A stretch of DNA of 64,000 nt from positions 124,001-188,000 of the forward strand of contig NZ_JARVWP010000012.1 of the NCBI RefSeq assembly GCF_029846235.1, given 5' to 3'. The translations under genes were made by a program, and so were the position numbers. Below are positions 25,932-35,243 of this stretch, piece after piece (position 1 is the stretch's first letter; each line of letters starts with the position of its first letter). Origin of the DNA: Bradyrhizobium sp. CER78 (GTDB lineage Bacteria; Pseudomonadota; Alphaproteobacteria; Rhizobiales; Xanthobacteraceae). The notes beneath the pieces were generated by a model. That model had not been told where the DNA came from. It made no database searches and worked only from the letters and a program-made list of their open reading frames with translations.

Positions 25932-27098
25932 TCAATACGACTTCGGAAGGCCGAGCACCTTCTCGCCGATGAAGCTGAGAATGAGCTGCGGGCTGATCGG
26001 CGCGATGCGCGGGATCAGCGACTCCCGCAGATAACGCTCGACGTGGTACTCCTTGGCGTAACCGAAGCCGCCATGGGTCATCACCGCCTGCTCGCAGGCA
26101 TGGAAGCCGGCTTCCGCGGCGAGATATTTCGCCGAGTTCGCCGCGGGGCCGCATGGCAGGTTCTGGTCGTATTGCCAGCCGGCGCGCAGCACCATCAGCC
26201 AGGCCGCCTCCAGCTCCATCCAGCACTTCGCCAGCGGATGCTGGATCGCCTGGTTCATGCCGATCGGACGGTTGAACACGATGCGGCCCTTGGCATATTC
26301 CGACGCCCGCTTCAGCGCGATCTGGCCGAGGCCGACCGCCTCCGCCGCGATCAGAATGCGTTCGGGGTTCATGCCGTGAAGGATGTATTCGAAGCCGCGG
26401 CCTTCCTCGCCGATCCGGTCCTCGACCGGGATCTCGAAATTCTCGAAGAACAGCTCGTTGGAGTCGACCGGCTTGCGGCCCATCTTCTCGATCTCGTGCA
26501 CGGTGACGCGCTTGCGGTCGAAATCGGTGTAGAACAGGCTGAGGCCGTGGGTCGGACTGCGCACCCCCTCTAGCGGCGTGGTGCGCGCGAGCAGCAGGAT
26601 CTTGTTGGCGACCTGCGCGGTCGAGATCCACACCTTCTGACCGTTGACGATGTATTTGTCGCCCTGGCGCACCGCGCGGGTCTTGAGCTGCGTGGTGTTG
26701 AGGCCGGTGTTGGGCTCGGTGACCGCAAAGCAGGACTTGTCGCGGCCGTCGATGATCGGCGGCAGCATGCGCTGGCACTGCTCCTTGGTGCCGAACACCA
26801 CGACCGGATTGAGCCCGAACACGTTCATGTGCACGGCGGAGGCGCCTGACATGCCGGCGCCGGATTCGGAGATCGTGCGCATCATGATCGCGGCATCGGT
26901 GATGCCGAGGCCGGAGCCGCCATATTCCTCGGGAATGCAGATGCCGAGCCAGCCGGCATCGGCCAGCGCGCGATGGAAGTCGGCCGGATAGCCACCCTCC
27001 TTGTCCTTCTTCAGCCAATAGGCCTCGTCAAAGCGCGAGCAGATTTTTGCCACCGCGTCGCGGATCGATTCCTGGTTGGCGGAGAGTGCGAAATCCAT
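25932..27098 (-). CDS. Acyl-CoA dehydrogenase family protein
   Basis: 388 residues. Standard segments: N-terminal helices with AGWLGICIPEEYGGSGLGI, the FAD/substrate motif SCFAVTEPNTGLNTTQLKTRA, ISTAQVANKILLLART, and the C-terminal helical domain with RIVFNRPIGMNQAIQHPLAK and THGGFGYAKEYHVERYLRES. It oxidises an acyl-CoA to the enoyl-CoA using FAD and passes electrons to ETF. It lies 10 bp downstream of the CoA-transferase gene, in the same transcription unit. Confidence 0.92.
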   Translation of the reverse strand: MDFALSANQESIRDAVAKICSRFDEAYWLKKDKEGGYPADFHRALADAGWLGICIPEEYGGSGLGITDAAIMMRTISESGAGMSGASAVHMNVFGLNPVVVFGTKEQCQRMLPPIIDGRDKSCFAVTEPNTGLNTTQLKTRAVRQGDKYIVNGQKVWISTAQVANKILLLARTTPLEGVRSPTHGLSLFYTDFDRKRVTVHEIEKMGRKPVDSNELFFENFEIPVEDRIGEEGRGFEYILHGMNPERILIAAEAVGLGQIALKRASEYAKGRIVFNRPIGMNQAIQHPLAKCWMELEAAWLMVLRAGWQYDQNLPCGPAANSAKYLAAEAGFHACEQAVMTHGGFGYAKEYHVERYLRESLIPRIAPISPQLILSFIGEKVLGLPKSY

Positions 27099-27108
27099 CT
27101 GTCGTCTC

Positions 27109-28308
27109 CTATGCCTTCAGCGCCTTGGCCGCGCCGTCACGCAGCATCGCCGCGATCTCCTCGGTCGAGAAACCCGCCTCGCGCAGGATCGCTTCACTGT
27201 GCTCGCCGAGCCGCGGCGCCAGCCGGTTCGGTTCCACCTTGGTCTCCGACCATCGCGCCGACGGCGTCATGCTACGGATGCGGCCCTCGGTCGGATGTTC
27301 GACGACGGGGAAGACGCCGGTCGCGACCATATGTGGGTCCTCGAGCAGGCTCTCGAGATCGTGCATCGGCATCACGGGCACGTCCGCCTTCTCGAGGATC
27401 TCGTTCCATTCAGCCGTCGTCTTGGTCTGCAGGATGCGCGCGAGTTCGGCGTAGACGACATCGATGTTGGTGGCACGACCGGCGAAGGTCGCGAACTTCG
27501 GATCGCTGCGCAGATCGTCGCGCCGGGTCGCGTTGAAGAAATTCTCCCACTGCTTGTCGTTGTAGACGATCACGCAGATATAGCCGTCGAGCGTCTTGTA
27601 GGGCCGCCGGTCCGGCGAGAGATGGCGGGCATAGCCGCCCTTGTCGAGCGGCGGGTCGTAGGTCAGCCCGCCCATGTGGTCGCCCATGACGAACCCGGCC
27701 ATGGTTTCGAACATCGGGATGTCGACGCGCTGGCCCTGCCCGGTGCGGTCGCGATGCACGAGGCTCGCGCAGATCGCGCCGACCGCGGTGAGGCCCACGA
27801 TGCGATCGACCAGCGCGTTCGGCACGTAGCGCGGCACGCCATCCGAGGTCTGCGCCATCAGCGCCGGCAGCGCGGTCGCGCCCTGGATCAGATCGTCATA
27901 GGCGGGCTTCGCGGCATACGGCCCGTCCTGGCCGAAGCCGAACACGCCGGCATAGATCAACCGCGGATTGACCTTGGCGACGACGTCGTAGCCGAGCTGC
28001 AGCCGCGCCATCGCCTGCGGGCGCACGTTGTAGACCAGCACATCGGCCTTCGCGATCAGCCGCAGCACCGCCTCGCGCCCCGCCGGCTTCTTCAAGTCGA
28101 GGCAGACCGAACGCTTGCTGCGGTTGGTATTGAGGAACACCGGGCCCATGCCGGGATGCCGGGTCGGACCGATCTGCCGCGTCACGTCGCCATCGGGCGA
28201 CTCCACCTTGATGACGTCGGCGCCGTAATCGCCAAGCATCTGCGTGGCGTAGGGTCCCATCAGCACGGTCGTCATGTCGACGACCTTGATACCCTGCAAT
28301 GGTCCCAT
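27109..28308 (-). CDS. Family III CoA-transferase (CaiB/BaiF)
   Basis: 399 residues, the usual length. The N-terminus MGPLQGIKVVDMTTVLMGPY then ATQMLGDYGADVIKVES and the KRSVCLDLKKPAGREAVLRL segment define the family; later come PRYVPNALVDRIVGLTAVGA and DGYICVIVYNDKQWENF. Family III enzymes swap CoA between carboxylic acids through an Asp-acyl intermediate. It precedes the acyl-CoA dehydrogenase gene by 10 bp and probably activates its substrate. Confidence 0.9.
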   Translation of the reverse strand: MGPLQGIKVVDMTTVLMGPYATQMLGDYGADVIKVESPDGDVTRQIGPTRHPGMGPVFLNTNRSKRSVCLDLKKPAGREAVLRLIAKADVLVYNVRPQAMARLQLGYDVVAKVNPRLIYAGVFGFGQDGPYAAKPAYDDLIQGATALPALMAQTSDGVPRYVPNALVDRIVGLTAVGAICASLVHRDRTGQGQRVDIPMFETMAGFVMGDHMGGLTYDPPLDKGGYARHLSPDRRPYKTLDGYICVIVYNDKQWENFFNATRRDDLRSDPKFATFAGRATNIDVVYAELARILQTKTTAEWNEILEKADVPVMPMHDLESLLEDPHMVATGVFPVVEHPTEGRIRSMTPSARWSETKVEPNRLAPRLGEHSEAILREAGFSTEEIAAMLRDGAAKALKA

Positions 28309-28476
28309 CGTGCTGCTCGCTCCCCGGCTGTTCTGGATTGAAGCCTAGTAACGGGAGGTCTTTGCCGAGATCAAGCTGCGCCGGGCGTATGGGCGTATGC
28401 GCGGCGACGGCCGGATCGTTTCCGCGCGGCGGAACGCAGGGCGGGCGAAGCGTGCCTACCGCCGGCCCGATGCCGG

Positions 28477-28677
28477 TTACTGCCCGGTCATCACCTCGCG
28501 CGCCTTCAGGAGCTTTTCCAGTTCCGCATTCTGCTGCTCGAGGCGTTCGGCGATGCGCTCCTCGACTTCGGCGCCCGCAGCGCCCGCGGCCTGCTCGATC
28601 AGCTGCCTGATATTGTCCCGGAGGATCGCGATGCGATCGTTCACTTCCGACAGCGACAGCGACGTCTCGATTCCCAT
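28477..28677 (-). CDS. Small coiled-coil protein
   Basis: 66 residues with a good GGGAGAA ribosome-binding site 8 bp before the ATG. Most of it is a heptad-like helix (SEVNDRIAILRDNIRQLIEQ, then RIAERLEQQNAELEKLLKAR), so an oligomerisation or scaffold role is likely. It is embedded in the acyl-CoA cluster with 144 and 168 bp gaps on its two sides, so it may be a separate unit. No homologous function is recognised. Confidence 0.55.
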   Translation of the reverse strand: MGIETSLSLSEVNDRIAILRDNIRQLIEQAAGAAGAEVEERIAERLEQQNAELEKLLKAREVMTGQ

Positions 28678-28821
28678 GGTCCGTTCTCCCGGTGACTGGG
28701 CGCAGACAGCTTAGCGCGACGGGAGGCCTTGGCCTATCCCCTAACCGCTTCAGTCACCCCAATCCCGACTGTGCATGGGGTTGTTTTCGATGTTTTCGAT
28801 TCAACCCGGCCTCATCGCGCT

Positions 28822-30354
28822 TTAGCCCTTGGCCATCATCTGCCGCAGCGCGGTCTTCAGCACCTTGCCGTAGTTGTTCTTCGGCAGGGCATCGAGATAG
28901 ACGTAGCGCTTCGGCCGCTTGAAGCGGGCGATCGAGGCAAGGCAATGCGCGTCGAGCCTGCCGTCGTCGGCGGTGGCGCCATCCTCCAGCACGACGCAGG
29001 CGACGACGATCTCGCCCCATTCCGGATCCGGCACGCCGATTGCCGAGACCTCACGGACGTCGGGATGCGTCAGCAGCGCTTCCTCGACCTCGCGCGGATA
29101 GATGTTGGTGCCGCCGGAGATGATGACGTCCTTGGAGCGGTCCGACAGTGTCAGGAAGCCGTCGGCATCGAGCCGGCCGACATCGCCGGTGCGCAGCCAG
29201 CCGTCCTTCAATGTCTCCGCATTGGCCTTGGGGTTGTTCCAGTAGCCGAGCATCACGGTTAAGCCCTTGACCTCGATCTCGCCGGTCTCGCCTGCGGGCA
29301 GCGGCTTGCCGTCCTTGCCGGTGATGCGGACAGTGACGACGCTCTGCGCGGTGCCGACCGAGGCCAGCCGTTCGAGATAGCGCGGACGATCGCTCTGGGC
29401 GTGCCAGCCGCGCGACAGTGCCGTGATCGTCATCGGCGACTCGCCCTGGCCGTAGATCTGCACGAAGCGCTGGCCCATCGTCGCGATCGCGTCCAGGATG
29501 TCGGCCGTGTACATCGGCCCGCCGCCATAGATGACGGTGCGCAGCCCCTCGCCGTTCTCGCCGCGCTTTTTGGCTGCGTCGACCAGGCGGCGCACCATCG
29601 TCGGTGCCGCGAACATCACGACATTGTCGAGCTGGCGGCCGAGGTTGAGCACCTCGTCGGGATCGAAGCCGCCGGACTCGGGAACGACGTGGCGGCCGCC
29701 CATCCGGACATGCGGGAAATTGTAGAGCCCTGCGCCATGCGAGATCGGCGCGGCATAGAGCGAGGCATCGTGCGGCGTCGCCGGATCGACATCGGCGAGA
29801 TAGCACAGCGACATCGCAATAAGATTGCCGTGGCTGAGCATCACGCCCTTGGGACGGCCTGTCGTGCCCGACGTGTAGAACAGCCAGGCGAGATCGTTGC
29901 TTTCGCGCGGCAGCGGCGCGGGCGGCCCCTCGCCGCCTCGCATCGTCTTGTAGGCGTCGCTGTCGACCGACAGCATGGTCATGCCCGCGGGACAATCGTC
30001 GCTGGCTTCCGTCAGCGCGCCGACCGTGTCATCGGATACGAAAGCGAGTTTGGCACCGCCATTGCCGCAGATCCACGCCGCCTCGCGACCGTGCAGTTTT
30101 GCATTGATCGGGATCGCCGCGGCGCCGATCCACCAGATGCCGTAGAGGCATTCGAGATACTGCGTGCAGTTCGACGCAAACAGCGCGATGCGGTCGCCGG
30201 CAGCAATGCCGTGGTCGCGCGCCAGCGCCGCCCCGATCGAGGCGGCGCGGCGGGCGAAGGTCGCGTAGTCGGCGTCGAGATCAAAGCCGGTCAGCAGCGC
30301 CGGCGCATCGGGTCGCGCCCGCGCCGTCGCCGCCAGCCATTCGGCAATGTTCAA
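28822..30354 (-). CDS. AMP-dependent acyl-CoA synthetase/ligase
   Basis: 510 residues from a TTG start (30352-30354), one base after the thiolase stop TAG. The P-loop YTSGTTGRPKG is at residues 160-170. Others are APISHGAGLYNF, MYTADILDAIATMG, TGDVGRLDADGF and the C-terminal GKVLKTALR with the conserved Lys. It adenylates a carboxylic acid and loads it on CoA. The substrate is unknown; the cluster of thiolase, CoA-transferase and acyl-CoA dehydrogenase suggests degradation of an aromatic, branched or side-chain acid. Confidence 0.9.
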   Translation of the reverse strand: MNIAEWLAATARARPDAPALLTGFDLDADYATFARRAASIGAALARDHGIAAGDRIALFASNCTQYLECLYGIWWIGAAAIPINAKLHGREAAWICGNGGAKLAFVSDDTVGALTEASDDCPAGMTMLSVDSDAYKTMRGGEGPPAPLPRESNDLAWLFYTSGTTGRPKGVMLSHGNLIAMSLCYLADVDPATPHDASLYAAPISHGAGLYNFPHVRMGGRHVVPESGGFDPDEVLNLGRQLDNVVMFAAPTMVRRLVDAAKKRGENGEGLRTVIYGGGPMYTADILDAIATMGQRFVQIYGQGESPMTITALSRGWHAQSDRPRYLERLASVGTAQSVVTVRITGKDGKPLPAGETGEIEVKGLTVMLGYWNNPKANAETLKDGWLRTGDVGRLDADGFLTLSDRSKDVIISGGTNIYPREVEEALLTHPDVREVSAIGVPDPEWGEIVVACVVLEDGATADDGRLDAHCLASIARFKRPKRYVYLDALPKNNYGKVLKTALRQMMAKG

Positions 30355-30355
30355 G

Positions 30356-31528
30356 CTACTTCGCCGGCTCGAGGATCGAGACGTAATTGGCGACCGCGGC
30401 GCCGCCCATGTTGAAGATGCCGCCGATCTGCGGGTTCTTGAGCTGCATGCCTTCGGGCGCCTGGCCCGTGAGCTGCATCGCGCTCATCACATGCATGGAG
30501 ACGCCAGTGGCGCCGATCGGATGGCCCTTGGCCTTGAGGCCGCCGGAGGGATTGACCGGCAGCTTGCCGTCCTTCTGTGTCCACCCCTCCATGATCGCGC
30601 GCGCGCCCTGGCCCTTCGGCGTCAGGCCCATCGCTTCATATTCGATCAGCTCGGCGACCGTGAAGCAGTCGTGGGTCTCGACGAAGGAGAGATCGGAGAG
30701 TTTGAGGCCGGCCTTGTCCAGCGCGCGCTGCCAGGCGGTGGTGCAGCCTTCGAACTGCAGGATGTCGCGCTTGGACATCGGCAGGAAATCCTGCGCATGG
30801 GCGGTGGCGCGGATGTTCACCGCCTTGCCCATGGACTTGGCGGTCTCGGCATCGGTCAGCACCAGCGCGGCGGCGCCGTCCGAGACCAGCGAGCAATCGG
30901 TGCGCTTCAGGGGACCGGCGACGAACGGGTTCTTCTCGCTCTCGGCGCGGCAGAACTCGAAGCCGAAATCCTTGCGCATCTGCGCATAGGGGTTGGCGAC
31001 GCCGTTCTTGTGGTTCTTGGCGGCGATCATCGCCAGTGCATCCGACTGGTCGCCGTACTTCTGGAAATAGGCCTGCGCGATCTTGCCGAACACGCCGGCG
31101 AAGCCGCCGACCGTGTCGCCGTCCTCGGGCAGGTACGATGCCTTCAAGAGGTTCTTGCCGATCTCCGGGCCCGGAGTCTTGGTCATCTGCTCGACGCCGA
31201 CCACCAACACGATCTTGGCGGCGCCCGCCTCGATGGCGCGGATGCCCTGGTGCACGGCGGCCGACCCGGTGGCGCAGGCGTTCTCGACCCGCGTGGTCGG
31301 CTTGAAGCGCAGCGCCGGATTGGCCTGCAGCACCAGCGAGGCCGTGAAGTCCTGCGGCGAGAAGCCGGCGTTGAAATGGCCGAGCATGATCTCATCGACA
31401 TCGGACGCGGCAATGCCGGCATCGGCGAGCGCCTCATTGGCGACCTTGACCACGAGACCCTCGACGGTCTCCGCGTCGAACTTTCCGAATGGCGTATGCG
31501 CCCAACCCACGATGCTGGCTGCTGTCAT
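30356..31528 (-). CDS. Thiolase family protein (acetyl-CoA acetyltransferase)
   Basis: 390 residues from the ATG at 31528, with an AGGGAGA site upstream. Catalytic Cys85 lies in RVENACATGSAAV, and the C-terminal KGHPIGATGVSMHVMS carries His in the usual GHPxG motif. The LKRTDCSLVSDGAAALVLTD segment is typical of the degradative/SCP-x branch. It is a working thiolase, in contrast to the Cys-less relative at 24670. It is co-transcribed with the ligase (1-bp gap) and lies 44 bp downstream of the KDPG-aldolase gene. Confidence 0.9.
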   Translation of the reverse strand: MTAASIVGWAHTPFGKFDAETVEGLVVKVANEALADAGIAASDVDEIMLGHFNAGFSPQDFTASLVLQANPALRFKPTTRVENACATGSAAVHQGIRAIEAGAAKIVLVVGVEQMTKTPGPEIGKNLLKASYLPEDGDTVGGFAGVFGKIAQAYFQKYGDQSDALAMIAAKNHKNGVANPYAQMRKDFGFEFCRAESEKNPFVAGPLKRTDCSLVSDGAAALVLTDAETAKSMGKAVNIRATAHAQDFLPMSKRDILQFEGCTTAWQRALDKAGLKLSDLSFVETHDCFTVAELIEYEAMGLTPKGQGARAIMEGWTQKDGKLPVNPSGGLKAKGHPIGATGVSMHVMSAMQLTGQAPEGMQLKNPQIGGIFNMGGAAVANYVSILEPAK

Positions 31529-31572
31529 GGCCGTATCTCCCTGTTCCTGTTCGGGAGTTATGTAGCGTATCT

Positions 31573-32223
31573 TCAGCCAGCTTTCAGCGTTTTCATCGCC
31601 TTGGCGCACATGGCGGTTATGCCGGCCCAGTTGCCGGCGCGGATATCGGCCGCCGGGCACAGCCAGGAGCCGCCGACCGCCAGCACATTGGGCTCGGCGA
31701 GCCAGATCGCCGCATTGGCCTCACCGATGCCGCCGGTCGGACAGACCCTGACGTTCGGGAACGGGCCGGCCAAAGCGCGCAGTGCCTTGATACCGCCGGC
31801 CTGCTCGGCGGGGAAGAATTTGACGACGTCGAAGCCGTGCGCCAGTGCCTGCATCAGCTCGGAGGCGGTCGCGATCCCCGGTGCGAAAGGCAGCCGGCCG
31901 GCGGCGACCGCCTTCAGCAGCTCGGGCGTCGCACCCGGGCTGATGCCGAATTTGGCGCCGAGCGCCTCGGCGCGCGCCAGATCGTCGGCATTGAGGATCG
32001 TGCCGATCCCGACCACGGCGTCCGGCACCTCGGCGATGATGGCCTTGGCCGCATCGACCGCAACCGGCGTACGCAGCGTCACCTCGAGGGTTCGCACGCC
32101 GCCCGCGACCAGCGCCTTGGCGAGCGGTACGGCGTCGGCAAGCCGCTCGATGGTCAGCACCGGAATGACGGTGGCCTGACGGATCAGCTCGGCGATCTGG
32201 TCCTGCTTTGATGTCGTTGTCAT
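31573..32223 (-). CDS. eda: 2-keto-3-deoxy-6-phosphogluconate-type aldolase
   Basis: 216 residues from the ATG at 32223, overlapping the kinase stop (ATGA). The class I aldolase residues are all present: Glu47 (TLEVTLRT), Arg51, and Schiff-base Lys135 (GFDVVKFFPAE), plus the GIGTILNADDL and CPTGGI phosphate-binding loops. It cleaves KDPG, or a similar phosphorylated keto-deoxy sugar acid, to pyruvate and glyceraldehyde-3-phosphate. It is coupled to the kinase gene, so the two work in sequence. Confidence 0.92.
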   Translation of the reverse strand: MTTTSKQDQIAELIRQATVIPVLTIERLADAVPLAKALVAGGVRTLEVTLRTPVAVDAAKAIIAEVPDAVVGIGTILNADDLARAEALGAKFGISPGATPELLKAVAAGRLPFAPGIATASELMQALAHGFDVVKFFPAEQAGGIKALRALAGPFPNVRVCPTGGIGEANAAIWLAEPNVLAVGGSWLCPAADIRAGNWAGITAMCAKAMKTLKAG

Positions 32224-33176
32224 TGCGAGGCCTTGCGGGATGGTGGGGGACGAGGCGTCTTCTTCGGCGGCATGGCGTAGCGTGGAATGATCGCACCGGG
32301 ATAGCACACGACGACGCCGGCCAGACGGTGGCCGGCGCGCGCAGCCTCCGTGGGCTCGGCGCCGCCGAGCCGTGCGGCAAGATAGGCCGCTGCGAAACTG
32401 TCGCCGGCCGCCGTGGTATCGACCACCGGCTTGATCAGCGGCTCCGCCCTCACCTCGTTCGTCCCCGCGGGGGAACGCACGATGCAGGCGGGCTCGGCGA
32501 GCTTGAGCACGACCTCGGGGCTCGATATGCCGGCGAGCAGCGCCGTGTTGCTCTCGCCGGGATAGAGCGGCGCCAGATCTTCGGTCGAAGCGAGCACGAT
32601 ATCGGCGGTCTCGAACGCGCTGCTGAACACCTGCCGCGCGACGGTCAGGTCCGGCCAGCCGCGGGCGCGGAAATTGGTGTCGAACGCGAAGCGCGTGCCC
32701 AGGAGCCGCGCCCGCTTCAGCGCCGCCATCAGCCGCTCCCGTCCGTCCTCGCGCAGGATCGAGAGCGTGATCGCCGAGAGATAGACGAGATCGTACGTCG
32801 CGAGCGAGTTCAGCAAATCTTCCGTATCGGGCAGGTCCATCAGCTCGCGGGCGGCGGCGCTGTCGCGCCAGTGGAAGAACCGCCGCTCGCCCTTATCATC
32901 GGTCTGGATCAGATAGAGCCCGGGCAGCTTGCCCGCCAATCGCGCGACATGCTTGGTCCCGATGCCTTCCGCCGCCCAGCCGGCGATCATCTCATCGCTG
33001 AGGGCATCATCGCCAAGCGCCGTGATGTAATCGATGTGGACGCCGAGCCGCGACAGATAGACCGCGGTGTTGAGCGTGTCGCCGCCATAGGAACGCGAAT
33101 ACAGTCCGCCGGGCTGGCCGCCCGGCGCCTGGCGCAGCTCGATCATGCATTCGCCGATGCTGGCAACCCTGGTCAT
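32220..33176 (-). CDS. kdgK: 2-keto-3-deoxygluconate kinase (PfkB family)
   Basis: 318 residues. The N-terminal substrate part has GECMIELRQ, typical of KDG kinases, and YGGDTLNTAVYLSRLG. The C-terminal PfkB signature VDTTAAGDSFAAAYLAARLG carries the anion hole and catalytic Asp. It phosphorylates 2-keto-3-deoxy-gluconate, or a stereoisomer, at C6 with ATP. It feeds the translationally coupled aldolase, placing a phosphorylative Entner-Doudoroff-type branch in this locus. Confidence 0.9.
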   Translation of the reverse strand: MTRVASIGECMIELRQAPGGQPGGLYSRSYGGDTLNTAVYLSRLGVHIDYITALGDDALSDEMIAGWAAEGIGTKHVARLAGKLPGLYLIQTDDKGERRFFHWRDSAAARELMDLPDTEDLLNSLATYDLVYLSAITLSILREDGRERLMAALKRARLLGTRFAFDTNFRARGWPDLTVARQVFSSAFETADIVLASTEDLAPLYPGESNTALLAGISSPEVVLKLAEPACIVRSPAGTNEVRAEPLIKPVVDTTAAGDSFAAAYLAARLGGAEPTEAARAGHRLAGVVVCYPGAIIPRYAMPPKKTPRPPPSRKASQ

Positions 33177-33202
33177 CCCAAGACCCGTGCGCCTGAGCGG
33201 AG

Positions 33203-34189
33203 CTAGACGGCGAACTTGCCGCCCAGCTCGTCCTCGATATGGATGCGGATGATGTCGTCGAACGTCTTCTCGGCGGTGGTGAAGCCGAGTTTCAGCGCGC
33301 GGTCGGTGGCGAAATCACGCGGCCAGCCCGAGACGATGCTGATGATGGTCGGATCGGGCACCCGCTTGATCCGCGCGGTGACGTTCTTGCCGGCGACGCG
33401 CTCCAGCGAGGCGATCTGCTCGCCGACGGTGACGGACATCCCGGGCATGCTGAGATTGCGCCGCGGCCCCATCGCGTTGAGATCCATCGTGCCGGCATGG
33501 ACCAGGAAGCCGACCGCCGACTTCGGCGAAGCGTGCCAATGCCGGACATCCTCGGAGACCGGCAGGACAGCCTCCTCGCCCGCCAGCGGCTCGCGGATGA
33601 TGTTGGAGAAGAAGCCGGACGCCGCCTTGTTCGGCTTGCCCGGGCGCACGCAGATCGTTGGGAGGCGGATGGAGATGCCGTCGAGCAGACCCTTGCGGGT
33701 GTAGTCGTTGATCAGGAGCTCGCAGATCGACTTCTGCGTGCCGTAGCTGGTCAGCGGCGTGTGGAAGAACTCGTCGCCGATCTTCTCGGGGAACGGAGCG
33801 CCGAACACCGCGATCGAGGACGTGAACACCAGCCGCGGCTTGTAGCCGCCGCCGACAGCGCGGATCGCGTCGATCAGATAGCGGGTGCCGTCGAGATTGA
33901 TCCGGTAGCCCTTGTCGAACTCGGCCTCCGCCTCGCCCGAGACGATCGCGGCGAGATGGAAGATCACATCGGGGCGCTCGGCGATCAGCGGCGCGGCAGC
34001 GCCGGCGTCGGCGAAATCGGACGCGACGACACTCACCGGGATCGCGGCATTCGCGGGCTTCTGCGGCGCGACCACGTCCTGCAGGGTCATCCTGGTGATG
34101 TCCTGTTTGCCGAGGCGGCCCTCACGCAACAGACGTTCGGTCAGCTTGCGACCGACCATGCCGGCGGCGCCCAGAATCAGAATGTGCAC
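33203..34189 (-). CDS. NAD-dependent dehydrogenase/epimerase, DenD (D-erythronate dehydrogenase)-like
   Basis: 328 residues, extended SDR. The Rossmann motif is GAAGMVG (residues 7-13), the active-site tyrosine motif is TSYGTQK (Y-x3-K), and the TSS of VFTSSIAVFG gives the Ser. Sequence flavour and length fit the DenD branch (sugar-acid 2-oxidation) better than plain epimerases. It oxidises a sugar or aldonate with NAD. It lies 26 bp upstream of the kinase and is in the ABC operon, so it probably prepares the transported substrate. Confidence 0.8.
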   Translation of the reverse strand: MHILILGAAGMVGRKLTERLLREGRLGKQDITRMTLQDVVAPQKPANAAIPVSVVASDFADAGAAAPLIAERPDVIFHLAAIVSGEAEAEFDKGYRINLDGTRYLIDAIRAVGGGYKPRLVFTSSIAVFGAPFPEKIGDEFFHTPLTSYGTQKSICELLINDYTRKGLLDGISIRLPTICVRPGKPNKAASGFFSNIIREPLAGEEAVLPVSEDVRHWHASPKSAVGFLVHAGTMDLNAMGPRRNLSMPGMSVTVGEQIASLERVAGKNVTARIKRVPDPTIISIVSGWPRDFATDRALKLGFTTAEKTFDDIIRIHIEDELGGKFAV

Positions 34190-34254
34190 GACCCTGCTCT
34201 CCTTTTCTTGTCTTGTTGGCTTTGTTGTTCGAATTCAGCTGCGGGCCTTGCGCG

Positions 34255-35178
34255 TCATTCCTTCACGGCACCCGTCATCGCCGAGACATAATGCTCAACG
34301 AAGAAGGCGTAAAGAATAACCAGCGGCAGCGAGCCGCATAGCGCCCCTGCCATCAGGGAACCCCAGCGATAGATGTCACCGTCAACGAATTCGTTGACGA
34401 TGGCGACCGGCACGGTCTTGTTCGGGGTCGATTGCAGGAACGTCAGCGCGTAGATGAACTCGTTCCAGCACAGCGTGAAGCAGAAGATGAAGGCCGAGAT
34501 CAGGCCGGGAATGGCGAGCGGCAGCACGATCTTGATCAGGATCTGCCAGCGGCTGGCGCCGTCGATCAGCGCACACTCCTCGAGCTCGAACGGGATGGTC
34601 TTGAAATAGCCCATCAGCAGCCAGGTCGAGAACGGGATCAGGATCGTCGGATAGGTCAGGATCAGCGCTAAGGGCGAGTCGAACAGACCGTACTGGAAGA
34701 CGACAGTGGCAAGCGGAATGAACAGGATCGACGGCGGCACCAGATAGGCCAGGAAGATCAGGCCGCCGACGACGTTGGCGCCCTTGTAGCGCAGCCGCAC
34801 GATCGCGTAGGCCGCGAGCACGCTGGCGATGATCGACAGCACGGTGGCGCCGACCGCCACATACATCGTGTTCCAGAGCCAATGCGGATAGTAGCTCTCG
34901 AACAACAGCTTGTGGATGTGCTTGAGGGTCGGATTCCAGGTCCAGAACGGATTGTACCTGTCGAGGTCGAGCAGCTGGTCGTCCGGCTTGATCGCGGTCA
35001 GCCCCATCCAATAGAACGGGAACAGCAGGATGATGACGATGATCGACAGCGGGATGTAGAGCGTCACGATCCGCCGCGGCACCGACTGCAAATAGCTCAT
35101 GCCCTCGCTGTTATCGACGCGGGCCGACGTCGACAGGATGGACTTGAGGTCGGCCTTCTGTGCGGGGAGATCAGTCAT
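34255..35178 (-). CDS. ABC sugar transporter permease (MalG-type)
   Basis: 307 residues from the ATG at 35178 (GGGAGAAA upstream). An N-terminal cytoplasmic stretch is followed by six transmembrane segments and the EAA loop near residue 217 (EECALIDGASRWQILIKIVL). The MalG-type C-terminus sits last. It forms the membrane channel with the permease at 35244 and imports a carbohydrate powered by the ATPase at 37711. Confidence 0.92.
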   Translation of the reverse strand: MTDLPAQKADLKSILSTSARVDNSEGMSYLQSVPRRIVTLYIPLSIIVIILLFPFYWMGLTAIKPDDQLLDLDRYNPFWTWNPTLKHIHKLLFESYYPHWLWNTMYVAVGATVLSIIASVLAAYAIVRLRYKGANVVGGLIFLAYLVPPSILFIPLATVVFQYGLFDSPLALILTYPTILIPFSTWLLMGYFKTIPFELEECALIDGASRWQILIKIVLPLAIPGLISAFIFCFTLCWNEFIYALTFLQSTPNKTVPVAIVNEFVDGDIYRWGSLMAGALCGSLPLVILYAFFVEHYVSAMTGAVKE

Positions 35179-35243
35179 TGTTTTCTCCCGGGCGCGCGCG
35201 GGGCTTGCCCCGTTCGCGCAAAGATGCCAGCAAGCGGCAGAGA

